NCBI RefSeq assembly: GCF_000685215.1
Contig: NZ_ARYJ01000002.1
Location: 62,001 to 126,000, forward strand
DNA: 64,000 nucleotides
Reading direction: 5' to 3'
Source of the DNA: Hyphomonas jannaschiana VP2
Lineage (GTDB): Bacteria > Pseudomonadota > Alphaproteobacteria > Caulobacterales > Hyphomonadaceae
Both the position numbers and the translations under genes were made by a program. Positions within the stretch are counted from its first letter, which is position 1, and every line of letters starts with the position of its first letter. The notes below the pieces were generated by a model, which made no database searches, was not told the DNA's origin, and saw only the letters and a list, made by a program, of their open reading frames with translations. This document shows, one piece after another, positions 1-8,627 of this stretch.

Positions 1-240
1 GAGCTGGCGATTGCCTGGACTCTGGCCAAAGGGCCCAATGTGTTGCCCATCCCCGGCACGACCAATCTGAAACATCTGGAGGAAAACTTCCGCGCGGCGG
101 AGGTCACCCTGACATCGGACCAGGTAGCGCGTCTTGATGCGCATTTTGCCCCGGAACGAGCCGTCGGGCCGCGCTACAACGCGATGGGGCAGGCGTCTGT
201 CACAACCGAGATGTACGACTTCGAGCGGGCGGATGGCTGA
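1..240 (+). CDS. aldo/keto reductase, C-terminal part
   Basis: The reading frame is open from the first base of the window, so the gene is truncated at its 5' end. The visible 79 residues contain the typical aldo/keto reductase tail: LAIAWTLAKGPNVLPIPGT, the strand and loop that bind the NADP phosphate, then a helix with LEEN and LTSDQVARLD. The family reduces aldehydes and ketones with NADPH in the cytosol; the substrate cannot be read from this fragment. The stop overlaps the start of the next gene by 8 bases, so the two are probably co-transcribed. Confidence 0.85.
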   Translation, partial: ELAIAWTLAKGPNVLPIPGTTNLKHLEENFRAAEVTLTSDQVARLDAHFAPERAVGPRYNAMGQASVTTEMYDFERADG

Positions 241-886
241 CGAAAAGCCCGTAGCGCTGGAACCTCGTGCAGATAGAGGGGATGGCAGGCACTTTGCCCC
301 CTCAACTGCCCGCAATCGGGAACCGATCCGTGATGTGTTTGCTGAACAGGGGCTGACGGCGGGAAATGTACTGGAGATTGCCTCCGGTACGGGCGAGCAC
401 GGCGCATACCTGACGGAGGCCTTTTCTGGCCTGCACTGGACCTATTCCGACATAGATGCCGCCGGCCGTGCAAGCCAGCAGGCCTGGCGCGATGCGGCAG
501 AGCACGGCCGCTTGTCTGGTCCGCTGGTGATTGATGCTTCGACTGACAATTGGGGCGAGGTGGAAGGCCAAGCCTGGGACCTGATCGTGTCCGTGAACAT
601 GATCCACATCTCGCCCTTCGAGGCGACGGAAGGCCTGCTACGTGGGGCGGGACGCCTGCTGAAGCCTGGCGGGCATCTGTTCCTCTATGGGCCTTACGCC
701 CGCAATGGCGAGATTGCGCCCTCGAATGCAGCATTCAGCGAGAATCTGAAATCACGTGATCCGGCCTGGGGAGTGCGTGATCTCGATGCGCAGATCGTGC
801 CACTGGCGGAAGCCGCAGGGCTGAGCCTTAAGGCGGTGATCGACATGCCGGCGAATAATCTGTCAGTTATATTCAGGCGGTCGTGA
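233..886 (+). CDS. DUF938-family SAM-dependent methyltransferase
   Basis: 217 residues. The N-terminus (RHFAPSTARNREPI) and the glycine-rich loop LEIASGTGEHGAYL, followed by an acidic strand (YSDID), are characteristic of DUF938 proteins, a branch of class I methyltransferases. The post-loop motif SVNMIHISPF and LLKPGGHLFLYGPY complete the fold. Members are uncharacterised, so the methyl acceptor is unknown. The ATG at 233 is chosen because family members begin shortly before the RHFAPS motif; it overlaps the upstream reductase, suggesting translational coupling. Confidence 0.85.
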   Translation: MADEKPVALEPRADRGDGRHFAPSTARNREPIRDVFAEQGLTAGNVLEIASGTGEHGAYLTEAFSGLHWTYSDIDAAGRASQQAWRDAAEHGRLSGPLVIDASTDNWGEVEGQAWDLIVSVNMIHISPFEATEGLLRGAGRLLKPGGHLFLYGPYARNGEIAPSNAAFSENLKSRDPAWGVRDLDAQIVPLAEAAGLSLKAVIDMPANNLSVIFRRS

Positions 887-935
887 CCTGAGCGGGCCCG
901 ATCATAAACACCATCAGCTGGGAGCATCGGGAAGC

Positions 936-1571
936 ATGTCAGACCACACAGACCGGATACTTGGCAGGATCCATGAGCTTGAACTGGAGCTCGAAGCGGA
1001 ATTTGCCAAGAAGCGGGCAGGGTTCCGCTTCGGGATGGAGCGTGGCCGGGTCCTGTTCGATCAGGAAGTCATCCGTCGGCACCTCGAGCTGCGGAAGGCT
1101 CTGATCCCCTACCTGTTGAGCGCACGTTTCTGGGTCGTTGTGACGGCGCCGGTCATCTATTCCCTGATCGTGGCCTTCGTCGTGCTGGACCTCTGGGTGT
1201 CCTTGTACCAGGCCATTTGCTTTCGCGTGTACGGCATCCCGCAGGTCAAACGCCGGGATTATCTCGTGTTTGATCGCAAAAGCCTCGCTTACCTCAATGC
1301 GATGGAGAAGCTGAACTGCGCCTATTGCTCCTACGCGAACGGCGTCATCGCCTATGTACGCGAAGTGGCGGCACGCACGGAACAATACTGGTGCCCGATC
1401 AAGCAGGCACGCCGCGTGATCGGCACGCATGCGCGCTATGCCGGGTTCTCGGAATATGGCGATGCCGAACACTACCGGGAAAGGCTGCACGCCCTCAGGG
1501 CAGACCTGAAAGAAGAGACCGCATCGGAAGACGCGTCCGGTGACCAGACCGGCAACGCCTCTTCCGAATAG
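936..1571 (+). CDS. conserved two-TM protein with CxxC and WCPIK motifs
   Basis: 211 residues. A charged N-terminal helix (about 1-60) is followed by a long hydrophobic stretch at about 66-100 that could span the membrane twice. The cytosol-facing half then carries NCAYCSYANG and YWCPIK, which hold three conserved-looking cysteines and may bind a metal or react by redox chemistry. The acidic C-terminal tail is low complexity. I recognise this as a widespread uncharacterised membrane protein type but can assign no function. The gene ends 3 bases from the convergent metG stop. Confidence 0.65.
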   Translation: MSDHTDRILGRIHELELELEAEFAKKRAGFRFGMERGRVLFDQEVIRRHLELRKALIPYLLSARFWVVVTAPVIYSLIVAFVVLDLWVSLYQAICFRVYGIPQVKRRDYLVFDRKSLAYLNAMEKLNCAYCSYANGVIAYVREVAARTEQYWCPIKQARRVIGTHARYAGFSEYGDAEHYRERLHALRADLKEETASEDASGDQTGNASSE

Positions 1572-1573
1572 TC

Positions 1574-3310
1574 CTAGCTTTCGGTTCCGCCGCCGAAGCG
1601 CTCGGTCCACTCTTCGACCTGCGCATCCTCGATCTTCTGGAACAGGACGTCCGGCGGGGAGATCGCCATGCCGTGCGGCAGGGCATCCAGCAGGCCGGCA
1701 AAGTCCGCGTCTGCTGCCGGGAAATTCCGGTTCTCTTCCGGGATATTCAGGGCATCGAGAATCTTCTTCGCAGCGCCCGGTATGATGGGCTGGGCGATGA
1801 TACCGAACAGCGCCGCCAGGTTGAGGCCTGCGCGTACGCCAATGGCTGCCGCATCGACATCCGATTTGTACTTCACCCACGGCTCGGCCTTGGTGAGATA
1901 CTCGTTCCCGGCGGCCCAGATGGCGCGGGTCTCTGCGGCGGCTTTGCGGAACTCCATCGCCTCATAATGCTCGATCAGGCGGGGCAGGCGCTCCTTCAGC
2001 TCATTGACCATCCACGCTTCGGCGTCGCCCGGGGTGCCGGCATCCGGCACCTGACCGTCGAACTTGGACGCGGTGTACTTCGTGATCCGGTTCACGAAAT
2101 TGCCGAGGACGTTGGCGAGGTCTGAATTCACGGCCGACTGGAAGCCTTCCCAGGTGAAGGCGGCATCGGAGCCTTCCGGCGCGTTGGAGATCAGGTACCA
2201 GCGCCAGTAATCCGCCGGCAGCAGCTCCAGCGCCTGGTCCATAAAGACGCCGCGCTTCATCGATGTGGAGAACTTGCCGCCATACCAGGTGACCCAGTTG
2301 AAGGCTTTCAGCTTGTCGACGGTTTTCCATGGTTCGCCGCAGCCGAGCAGCGTGACCGGGAAGGACACGGTGTGGAAGGCGACATTGTCCTTGCCCATGA
2401 ACTGGACGTACTCGACCTCATCGGCGCCCTTGTCGGTTTTCCAGAGGGTTTCCCAGTCATTGCCCGTGGCCTCGGCCCATTCCTGCGTGGCGGAGATGTA
2501 GCCGATCGGGGCATCGAACCACACATAGAAGACCTTGTCCTCGTATCCGGGGCGAGGGTTGCCCTCTGCATCGGTGACTTTGACGCCCCAGCTGAGGTCG
2601 CGGGTGATGGAGCGGGCGATAAGGCCTTCGTCCAGCCACTTGTTGGCGATGGAAACCGCAAGGCTCGGCCACTGGGCGCCTTTGCTCTTCACCCATTCGC
2701 GGATCCGGTCCTGCATCTGCCCCTGCAGCAGGTAGAGATGGTTCGTGTCGCGGATCTCGATGTTCCGGCTGCCAGAAACCGACGAGTACGGATCGATCAG
2801 GTCGACCGGGTCCAGCAGGCGCCCGCAATTGTCGCACTGGTCGCCGCGGGCCTTTTCGAAGCCGCAGGTCGGGCAGGTGCCCTCGACATAGCGGTCCGGC
2901 AGGAAGCGCCCGTCATCGACGGAATAGACCTGTTTTGACGTCCGCTCCTCGATCAGGCCCTGCTTTTCCAGCGCCTGGGCGAGATGCTGGGTCACAGCGT
3001 GGTTTGCCGGACGTGACGTGCGGCCGAACCAGTCGAAGGACAGGCTGAAGCCTTCGCCGGCCGCACGCTGGATCTCATATTGCTCGTCGCAATATTCCTG
3101 CACGCTGATGCCCGCGGCCTGTGCGGCCAGCTCAGCCGGCGTGCCATGCTCGTCCGTGGCACAGATATAGGTCACCTCATGGCCCAGCAGGCGCATCACG
3201 CGGGAGTACACGTCAGCCGGAAGCATCGAGCCGGCAAGGTTGCCGAGATGCTTGACGCCGTTGATGTACGGCAGGGCAGAGGTGACGAGGATGCGCCGGG
3301 TTTGCGTCAT
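1574..3310 (-). CDS. metG: methionyl-tRNA synthetase
   Basis: 578 residues, charging tRNA-Met in the cytosol. The class I signature near residue 14 reads PYINGVKHLGN in place of HIGH, and the KMSKS loop reads KFSTSMKRG. This HLGN/FSTS combination is the archaeal/eukaryote-like form that I recall from Caulobacter-type bacteria. Four cysteines (CPTC and CDNC) form the zinc knuckle of the connective domain. The C-terminal anticodon-binding helices end without a Trbp111-like extension. Start is the ATG at 3310; the gene is monocistronic and convergent with the two-TM gene. Confidence 0.96.
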   Translation of the reverse strand: MTQTRRILVTSALPYINGVKHLGNLAGSMLPADVYSRVMRLLGHEVTYICATDEHGTPAELAAQAAGISVQEYCDEQYEIQRAAGEGFSLSFDWFGRTSRPANHAVTQHLAQALEKQGLIEERTSKQVYSVDDGRFLPDRYVEGTCPTCGFEKARGDQCDNCGRLLDPVDLIDPYSSVSGSRNIEIRDTNHLYLLQGQMQDRIREWVKSKGAQWPSLAVSIANKWLDEGLIARSITRDLSWGVKVTDAEGNPRPGYEDKVFYVWFDAPIGYISATQEWAEATGNDWETLWKTDKGADEVEYVQFMGKDNVAFHTVSFPVTLLGCGEPWKTVDKLKAFNWVTWYGGKFSTSMKRGVFMDQALELLPADYWRWYLISNAPEGSDAAFTWEGFQSAVNSDLANVLGNFVNRITKYTASKFDGQVPDAGTPGDAEAWMVNELKERLPRLIEHYEAMEFRKAAAETRAIWAAGNEYLTKAEPWVKYKSDVDAAAIGVRAGLNLAALFGIIAQPIIPGAAKKILDALNIPEENRNFPAADADFAGLLDALPHGMAISPPDVLFQKIEDAQVEEWTERFGGGTES

Positions 3311-3475
3311 TGGGTTCCAGTCTTTTCCGTTTTAGGGCCTTCAGGACCGCGATTCAGGCCTTGCGGCCCCGATTGAGCGTGTCTTTTAGCGCGGCGTGAC
3401 GGAAATGAAAGAATTCGAACAGACAAAAAACCTGTATTGCGTCAGGGCCTTTGCCCGCCCTGGCCGCAAAGAAAG

Positions 3476-3504
3476 GCCCCGGAACGGCGAGGCCGGTCCG
3501 GGGC
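3476..3504 (-). terminator. GC-rich hairpin, possible terminator of the OmpA-like gene
   Basis: An 8-bp perfect stem (GCCCCGGA with TCCGGGGC) lies 57 bases downstream of the OmpA-like gene stop on the minus strand and is followed there by the pyrimidine run CTTTCTTTG. A second, 6-bp hairpin (CAGGGC/GCCCTG) lies at about 3443-3462. Both are in the metG upstream region, so an attenuator role is also possible. Confidence 0.45.
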
Positions 3505-3560
3505 AGTCAGCGGTGCAGGCGCGGTGATCTGACCTGCACCGGTCTTTAGAGGAAACGGAA

Positions 3561-4040
3561 TCAGAGGCCGTAGAGCGGCTTCACATCGAGATTGATGTCG
3601 ACACGGCGGGCCATCGGCTCAGCCTGAACTTCAGCGGAAGCGGCATTGGCGTTCACCTGGCTGAAATTCGTTTCGATGCGCGGGGCGTAAATCCCCCGGT
3701 CGGAAAGTGCCTGCAGCACGGCGGCGGCGCGGGCTTCCGACAATTGCGCCATTTCGGAATCGGTGTGGGCCTCTTCAGACACCACGGCAACATCGATGTC
3801 GGTCACAGCGCAGCCGTCGAGGCTGTCAGTGGCAGCATTCAGTGCCCGGACTGAATAGGAAGACAGCATGGTCTCATAAGCCGGAAAATAGATGGACAGT
3901 TTCATGTCCTCGCAAACAGGTTTGCGGGCGACATAGACAGGCTCGGCCGGCGGCGGCTTGGGCGCGTCGGAAACGGCCGGCAGCGCAACGAGGGCGCCAA
4001 CAAGGCCCAGCCCGGCGGCAGCGAACAGCGTGCGTTTCAT
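3561..4040 (-). CDS. secreted OmpA-like domain protein
   Basis: 159 residues. Starts at the ATG at 4040, which has AAGGAGA 6 bases upstream; longer starts add only a non-signal-like leader. Residues 1-24 form a signal peptide (hydrophobic LFAAAGLGLVGALVALPAV). The rest contains an OmpA/MotB-like C-terminal pattern: a strand with YFPAYETMLSSYS, a helix, a TDIDVAVVSEEAHTD strand, the helix SEARAAAVLQAL, and a closing ARRVDINLDV strand. It probably sits in the periplasm, perhaps contacting peptidoglycan, although the canonical D and R ligands are only partly visible. Confidence 0.6.
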   Translation of the reverse strand: MKRTLFAAAGLGLVGALVALPAVSDAPKPPPAEPVYVARKPVCEDMKLSIYFPAYETMLSSYSVRALNAATDSLDGCAVTDIDVAVVSEEAHTDSEMAQLSEARAAAVLQALSDRGIYAPRIETNFSQVNANAASAEVQAEPMARRVDINLDVKPLYGL

Positions 4041-4410
4041 GATTGTCTCCTTCGTGCTCATTTCTTGCTCCATCAATCCCTGGGAACTCTTCCGGTTCCT
4101 GTGCCTCTTCATGAACTATGGGATAGGCGCGGTTTGAGGCCGAAATGTGCAGCCACCGGGGCGAATGAGGCGGTGCCAAGGAATTTGGATGAATTCTGAC
4201 GGGCGGAGGGAAAGCCTAAACATAACAGTGTTTTGGCTATGGGAGAGCGACCCTTGTCTCGCGCATCAGGGGAAATTTCCGCTCAAATGTGGCACCTCCG
4301 GGGCAAGAGGTGGCCTGTCACAAGGCCAGAAAGGCGTGCCTCGTGCATCCGGAGTGGAGCACCTGCTTGCATCCGGGCGGACTTCCCATTAGTGACGGGT
4401 TTCCTCATGG
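4041..4410. other. intergenic, no gene seen
   Basis: 370 bases between the OmpA-like gene and tRNA-Thr. Short open frames here show no family motif, codon pattern or ribosome site. The tRNA promoter should lie just upstream of 4411 but no clear -35/-10 pair could be assigned. Confidence 0.5.
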
Positions 4411-4486
4411 GCCGGCTTAGCTCAGCTGGTAGAGCATCTGATTTGTAATCAGAGGGTCGCGGGTTCGAGTCCTGCAGCCGGCACCA
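4411..4486 (+). tRNA. tRNA-Thr (anticodon TGT), CCA encoded
   Basis: A complete cloverleaf: acceptor GCCGGCT pairs with AGCCGGC, D arm GCTC/GAGC, anticodon stem TCTGA/TCAGA with loop TTTGTAA, T arm GCGGG/CCTGC with TTCGAGT, then discriminator A and encoded CCA. The anticodon is TGT (threonine). The next sequence on the 3' side is the dead C-terminal end of a tyrosine integrase, the usual arrangement at a tRNA used as an attachment site. Confidence 0.97.
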
Positions 4487-4510
4487 TAGGAAACAAGGGC
4501 TTAGACCTGA

Positions 4511-4702
4511 TCACACGTGAAAGTTGAGATCTAACTGGCGCGCAATTGGCGCGCACCCGAGAAAAAGCAAGCAGATCGCCTCTGCCGCCACGGTCCGATA
4601 TGCAGGATCAAAAGGCATACTGACCTTTGTGGTCGAGTAGGCCGGTGCGTTTTGACCAAGTTGCGCGGTGACTTTCTGCGCCGGAGCGCTTTGAGTAGCA
4701 TT
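4511..4702 (-). pseudogene. relic of tyrosine integrase C-terminus
   Basis: Read on the minus strand, this stretch encodes about 63 residues that align with the end of the intact integrase at 12118-13245: SAPAQKVTAQLGQNAPAYST and MPFDPAYR match SVPAWEVAAQLGHKAPDYST and APFDPAY, and both continue with ARQLD before a stop. The catalytic His (GHK becomes GQN) and the catalytic Tyr (EIYA becomes KVSM) are both lost. A stop lies just upstream and nothing of the N-terminal 310 residues is visible. The relic points into the 3' end of tRNA-Thr, the normal orientation for an integrase beside its attachment tRNA. Confidence 0.8.
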
Positions 4703-4863
4703 TCATTGGCTCAAGCTTTGAAATTTGGCGTCTGATTTTAGAGAGATCCGAAGACAAAGAACCGACTGACCTGATGGCGTGGTCTGGCCATCTTTCGCCG
4801 GAAAATCCCTATGCCTGTCCCAACCTAAAATAGGTGCGACAATTTCGACAACGCGCATTGCGA

Positions 4864-4878
4864 ATGAGAATGACTTGC
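4864..4878 (+). promoter_or_regulatory. candidate iron-responsive operator upstream of TonB receptor
   Basis: The 15-mer ATGAGAATGACTTGC resembles half of a Fur box (GAGAATGA core) and lies 45 bases before the receptor start. The identical 15-mer is present, in the gene-proximal orientation, upstream of the second siderophore receptor (54512-54526). Sharing by two iron-receptor promoters suggests a Fur-family site. Confidence 0.5.
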
Positions 4879-4923
4879 ACTATCAGGCGGTGACTAATGA
4901 TTTGGTCATGCGGGAAAGCGGTC

Positions 4924-7164
4924 ATGAGAAGAGTTTTGTTTGCGGGTGTGTGTTCAGCAGCCATGTTGTCAGGGGGCGCCATGGCCCAGGCGCCTCAGGA
5001 GGATGCAGAACGGGTTGAAGAGACAGTTGTCGTTGTCGCGACGGGACTGTCGAGCGCGACCTCCACGACAAAGACGGATTCCCCGATCATTGAGTCGCCG
5101 CAAAGCATCTCGGTGATCAGCCGCGAGGAAATCGATCTCCGCGCCGTCAGCACGATCGCCGACGCACTCTCCTACTCCGCGGGTGTTCAGGCCGAGCCCT
5201 CGGGCATCGACAGCCGGACCGATGAAATTTCGGTCCGTGGATTCGGGGCGGGGGGGTTCTCTTCAAACAACAATTTCGTCGACGGGCTTCGCCTGCCGGC
5301 CGGCGGCCAGTGGACGCGCTTTGGCTTTGACCCGTACGGTTTGCAGCAGATCGAAGTGTTGAAAGGCCCGTCGTCTGTACTGTACGGTCAGGCGGCACCG
5401 GGCGGCATTGTCAACATCGTCTCGAAGCGTCCGACCGAAGCGAAGCAGTTTAACGCCCAGCTCCAGGCGACTGGCTATACCGATCTTGAAAATTGGACCT
5501 GGCAGGCAGCTGCAGACGGAAGCGGCGCGCTGACCGATGATGGCAAACTACTCGGCCGCCTGGTCGGACTTGTCCGCTATGGCGACACGGCAATCAACGA
5601 TGTGGAGAACGGACGCTATTATATCAGCCCAAGCCTTACATGGGCGCCTACGGACGATACGCGCTGGACTTTCCTTGGCCAGTATCAGCGCGACGAGGGC
5701 GGGGCGACCTTCCAATTCCTTCCGGCCGTGGGCACCTATGAGTCGACGAATGGCGGCTACATCGAGAATGATGCCAATATCGGCGAGCCGGACTGGAACG
5801 CATTCGATCGCGACCAGCTGCTGCTGGCTTCCTTCTTCGAGCATGATTTCTCCGACAAGCTGACCCTTCGGAACAATCTGCGCTACACGCATGTGGAAAC
5901 CCTGTACCGTGTGGGTGTCCTCGCTGGCGGTACAGTGACTGATTGCTCCGTGTTCACAGATCCGGCGGAGAATGCGGCCTGTATTCCGGGGCAGACGATC
6001 CGCCGGCGCGCTGTTCAGGGCGATGGGGAAAGCGATGGCTTCGCGATCGACACGCAGCTGCAGTACAAATTCACGACGGGCGAGCTGGAGCACACGCTTC
6101 TGGGCGGCATCGACTATTTCCACACCGAATGGGAGCATTTCCGCGATCTGGTCAGCCTGCCGGGCCAGCCGGGTGGTCAGGTCAACCCTCTGTGGGACAT
6201 CTTCAATCCTGTGCCGCGCGGGTCTGAGGCGTATTACGAAAACCTCAATCCACAGATATACGGATCGGCGGTCAGCAAGCAAACCGGTCTCTACATTCAG
6301 GATCAGGCGAGCCTCGGGAACTGGCGCTTTACGCTGGGCGGACGTCAGGACTGGTCTGAAGACGAAAGCAGCAACCTTCTGAATGATTACCAGTATGATA
6401 CGGATGCGGACAAGTTTACCTGGCGCGCCGGAGCGGTGTACCTGTTCGACAATGGCTTTGCGCCTTATGTTAGCTATTCGGAATCCTTCCTGCCGCAAGT
6501 GGTTGACCCGTCGTCCACATTAGGCGGGGTGTTGTTCGATCCGACGACGGGGCAACAGTTCGAAGCTGGTGTCCGGTACCAAGGGGGACGCAACATCTAT
6601 CTGACGCTCGGCGCCTATGACATCATTCAGGAAAACGTGTCCACTTCTGATCCCGGCGGCACCTTGTGCGGCACCCGGGTCTGCCAGATCCAGACCGGTG
6701 AGGCTGAAGTCAAAGGGATCGAATTTGAAGGCCGCGCGTCACTTGATACCGGCACGACCTTCATTCTGTCTGCGTCCACGCAGGATGCAGAAGTCACGAA
6801 GTCGAATGATGGCATTGAAGGCAACACGCTGGCGCAAGTGCCGGAGGTGCTCGCCTCTTTCTTCATCAACCAGGAAGTCGAAAACGGGACATTCAAAGGC
6901 ACCGGCTTTGGGGGTGGCATCCGCTATACGGGCGAAAGCTTTGGCGATTCCAATAACGTGTTCGAGATCGAAGATTATACCTTGTTCGATCTGTTCGTCC
7001 GTTATGACCTGGGGGCACTCGGACCAGCTGCCGAAGGTGTCGACATTTCACTGAATGTCCGGAACGTCGCCAATGAGCGCTATGTGACGACGTGTTCCTC
7101 AGTTGCATCCTGCTTCTACGGTCAGGGCCGCGTTGTGACTGCCCGACTCCAGTACCGGTGGTAG
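4924..7164 (+). CDS. TonB-dependent siderophore receptor
   Basis: 746 residues, outer-membrane receptor importing ferric siderophores with energy from TonB-ExbBD. Start is the ATG at 4924: it gives a signal peptide (MRRVLFAGVCSAAMLSGGAMAQA) and has GGGAAAG upstream. A plug domain (about 55-180) includes SPQSISVISREEI, SIDVRGF-like ISVRGFGAGG and IEVLKGPSSVLYGQAAPGG. The 22-strand barrel ends in the terminal aromatic YRW. The acidic run after the signal peptide precedes a TonB-box-like VEETVVVVA. First gene of an operon with the esterase, two small membrane proteins and PepSY protein; a Fur-like motif lies in its promoter. Confidence 0.93.
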   Translation: MRRVLFAGVCSAAMLSGGAMAQAPQEDAERVEETVVVVATGLSSATSTTKTDSPIIESPQSISVISREEIDLRAVSTIADALSYSAGVQAEPSGIDSRTDEISVRGFGAGGFSSNNNFVDGLRLPAGGQWTRFGFDPYGLQQIEVLKGPSSVLYGQAAPGGIVNIVSKRPTEAKQFNAQLQATGYTDLENWTWQAAADGSGALTDDGKLLGRLVGLVRYGDTAINDVENGRYYISPSLTWAPTDDTRWTFLGQYQRDEGGATFQFLPAVGTYESTNGGYIENDANIGEPDWNAFDRDQLLLASFFEHDFSDKLTLRNNLRYTHVETLYRVGVLAGGTVTDCSVFTDPAENAACIPGQTIRRRAVQGDGESDGFAIDTQLQYKFTTGELEHTLLGGIDYFHTEWEHFRDLVSLPGQPGGQVNPLWDIFNPVPRGSEAYYENLNPQIYGSAVSKQTGLYIQDQASLGNWRFTLGGRQDWSEDESSNLLNDYQYDTDADKFTWRAGAVYLFDNGFAPYVSYSESFLPQVVDPSSTLGGVLFDPTTGQQFEAGVRYQGGRNIYLTLGAYDIIQENVSTSDPGGTLCGTRVCQIQTGEAEVKGIEFEGRASLDTGTTFILSASTQDAEVTKSNDGIEGNTLAQVPEVLASFFINQEVENGTFKGTGFGGGIRYTGESFGDSNNVFEIEDYTLFDLFVRYDLGALGPAAEGVDISLNVRNVANERYVTTCSSVASCFYGQGRVVTARLQYRW

Positions 7165-7171
7165 GATATCC

Positions 7172-8041
7172 ATGATCGCCAGGTTCCTTTTGATCCTGAC
7201 CTGTTTTGTCTGCGGCGCGGCTCCGGCCCTGCCGCAGACGCCATCTGCTGCCTACGTCATGGAACGGACGGAAGTGCGGGACATTGTGTCGGCCACCGGC
7301 GGCGCTTACCGGATTTTCATCCAGACGCCGGAAGGGCCCGCTCCGGAAGCAGGGTATCCCGTTCTCTACATACTCGATGGCGAGGATAATTTCGCTGTCG
7401 CTGCCGCAACGGCGGATCGTTATGCCAAATATGCGCGTGACCATGGTTTCGAAGCCGGCCTGATCGTTGGGATTGGTTATGCGGAAGAAAGCCGGCGGTC
7501 TTTGGATTACACGCCGGAGACGGACCTGACCGCCGATGCCCGCGGCCGCCCGGTGGGCGGGGCAGGTGCCTTCCGGGAGTTCATCGTCTCGGACCTGCGC
7601 CCGGCGATTGAGGCGGATTTCCCGGTAGATACTTCCCGGCAAACCTTGTTCGGGCACAGCTATGGCGGCCTGTTCGTGCTGGACACTTTTTTCGCAGATC
7701 CCTCCTTGTTTCAGACCTATGTCGCTGCGAGTCCCTCGATCTGGTTCGGCACTCGGGCGGTGTTACGAAATGAGGCTGAACTGTCTGGCAAGCTTGTGGG
7801 CCTGTCCCCGCGCACATTGGTGCTGACTGCCGGCGATGGTGAGGATCATATTCCTCCCGCACTCGCTGGCAGTGGCGTCGGCAGTCTCCGGGCGGAAGCA
7901 GAGGCGCTCGCATCACGGCTTACCGGTATTGAGGGTCTGACGGTTCACCACCGCACACTCACCGGCGAAACCCATGGGTCTGCACTTTTGCCTGCACTGG
8001 GCAGCGCCGTTGCCTATACCTTTGCTGGAGGCCCGTTGTGA
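7172..8041 (+). CDS. periplasmic siderophore esterase (IroE/Fes-like alpha/beta hydrolase)
   Basis: 289 residues with a signal peptide (about 1-21). It has the esterase D/IroE fold: YPVLYILDGEDNF forms the oxyanion region, GHSYGG holds the nucleophile Ser, and GETHGS near the C-terminus holds the catalytic His. IroE-type enzymes cut ester bonds of trilactone siderophores in the periplasm, which fits its place 7 bases after a siderophore receptor gene. The exact siderophore is not readable. The last codons overlap the next gene. Confidence 0.85.
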   Translation: MIARFLLILTCFVCGAAPALPQTPSAAYVMERTEVRDIVSATGGAYRIFIQTPEGPAPEAGYPVLYILDGEDNFAVAAATADRYAKYARDHGFEAGLIVGIGYAEESRRSLDYTPETDLTADARGRPVGGAGAFREFIVSDLRPAIEADFPVDTSRQTLFGHSYGGLFVLDTFFADPSLFQTYVAASPSIWFGTRAVLRNEAELSGKLVGLSPRTLVLTAGDGEDHIPPALAGSGVGSLRAEAEALASRLTGIEGLTVHHRTLTGETHGSALLPALGSAVAYTFAGGPL

Positions 8042-8319
8042 CCCTGTTTCTCATATTGTCTGCGACGGTCCTTGGCCTGGCGGCCTCTGTTGCCTTCTAT
8101 CTCGGCGCCCCGAGCCAGAGGCTGCTGGAGCGGCGGCTGGCCCTGCCGGTTTCTCTCGGTGCAGGCGGTGTGCTCACAGTGATCTCTCTTGTGCTGTATT
8201 TGCAGGTCTGCGGACCGGCGGCATCAGTCTTTATCCTGATGACCGTGATTATGGGGGCGTGGTCAGGCTTGCCCTTCCTGATGACGGTGGTGAAACCGGG
8301 CCGGAGTCGACGGACATGA
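8038..8319 (+). CDS. small three-TM membrane protein of the iron operon
   Basis: 93 residues starting with GTG inside the GTGA overlap with the esterase stop. It has three hydrophobic segments (about 3-22, 34-53, 60-80) and a basic C-terminus (KPGRSRRT). I do not recognise a named family; comparable small membrane proteins sit next to PepSY proteins in TonB-receptor operons. Coupled by ATGA overlap to the next gene. Confidence 0.7.
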   Translation: MTLFLILSATVLGLAASVAFYLGAPSQRLLERRLALPVSLGAGGVLTVISLVLYLQVCGPAASVFILMTVIMGAWSGLPFLMTVVKPGRSRRT

Positions 8320-8627
8320 GTAACGACACGTTCCGCTATTCCAGCCGGAGCTGGTTCGGCAAGGCTTCGGCCGGGCTGATCCTGGGGTTTGCGCTGGCCC
8401 TGTCGCTGACCGGGCTGTTTGCCTGGCTATGGCCGGGCGGGCTGATGCACTCCTCGGGCAAGACACAGCTGAATATGTGGTTGATGTCGCCCATCTGGGC
8501 GTTGGTGCTCGGCTTCTGTTTTTTGTTCCGGACGGGCCTGCGGGCCTGGCTGTGGCTGGGCGGCGCGACGCTCCTTTCCTTTGCCGTATTGTTCGCCGTT
8601 AAAGCTTTTCTCGGGGGGGCAGCATGA
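8316..8627 (+). CDS. small membrane protein of the iron operon
   Basis: 103 residues, ATG at 8316 in the ATGA overlap with the upstream stop. Three predicted membrane spans (about 18-38, 52-70, 78-98); the segment LALSLTGLFAWLWPGG followed by a short loop and NMWLMSPIWALVLGFCFLFRTG is typical of the uncharacterised protein that precedes iron-uptake PepSY proteins. It ends in ATGA overlap with the PepSY gene, so all five genes are tightly coupled. Confidence 0.72.
   Translation: MSNDTFRYSSRSWFGKASAGLILGFALALSLTGLFAWLWPGGLMHSSGKTQLNMWLMSPIWALVLGFCFLFRTGLRAWLWLGGATLLSFAVLFAVKAFLGGAA

Noticed and set aside
4147-4448. Open frames upstream of and across tRNA-Thr
   Set aside because: They run into the tRNA and have no coding signature.
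5548-6498. Long antisense frame inside the first TonB receptor gene
   Set aside because: Shadow of the GC-rich codon pattern; the sense strand encodes a clear receptor. Similar shadows occur throughout the window.
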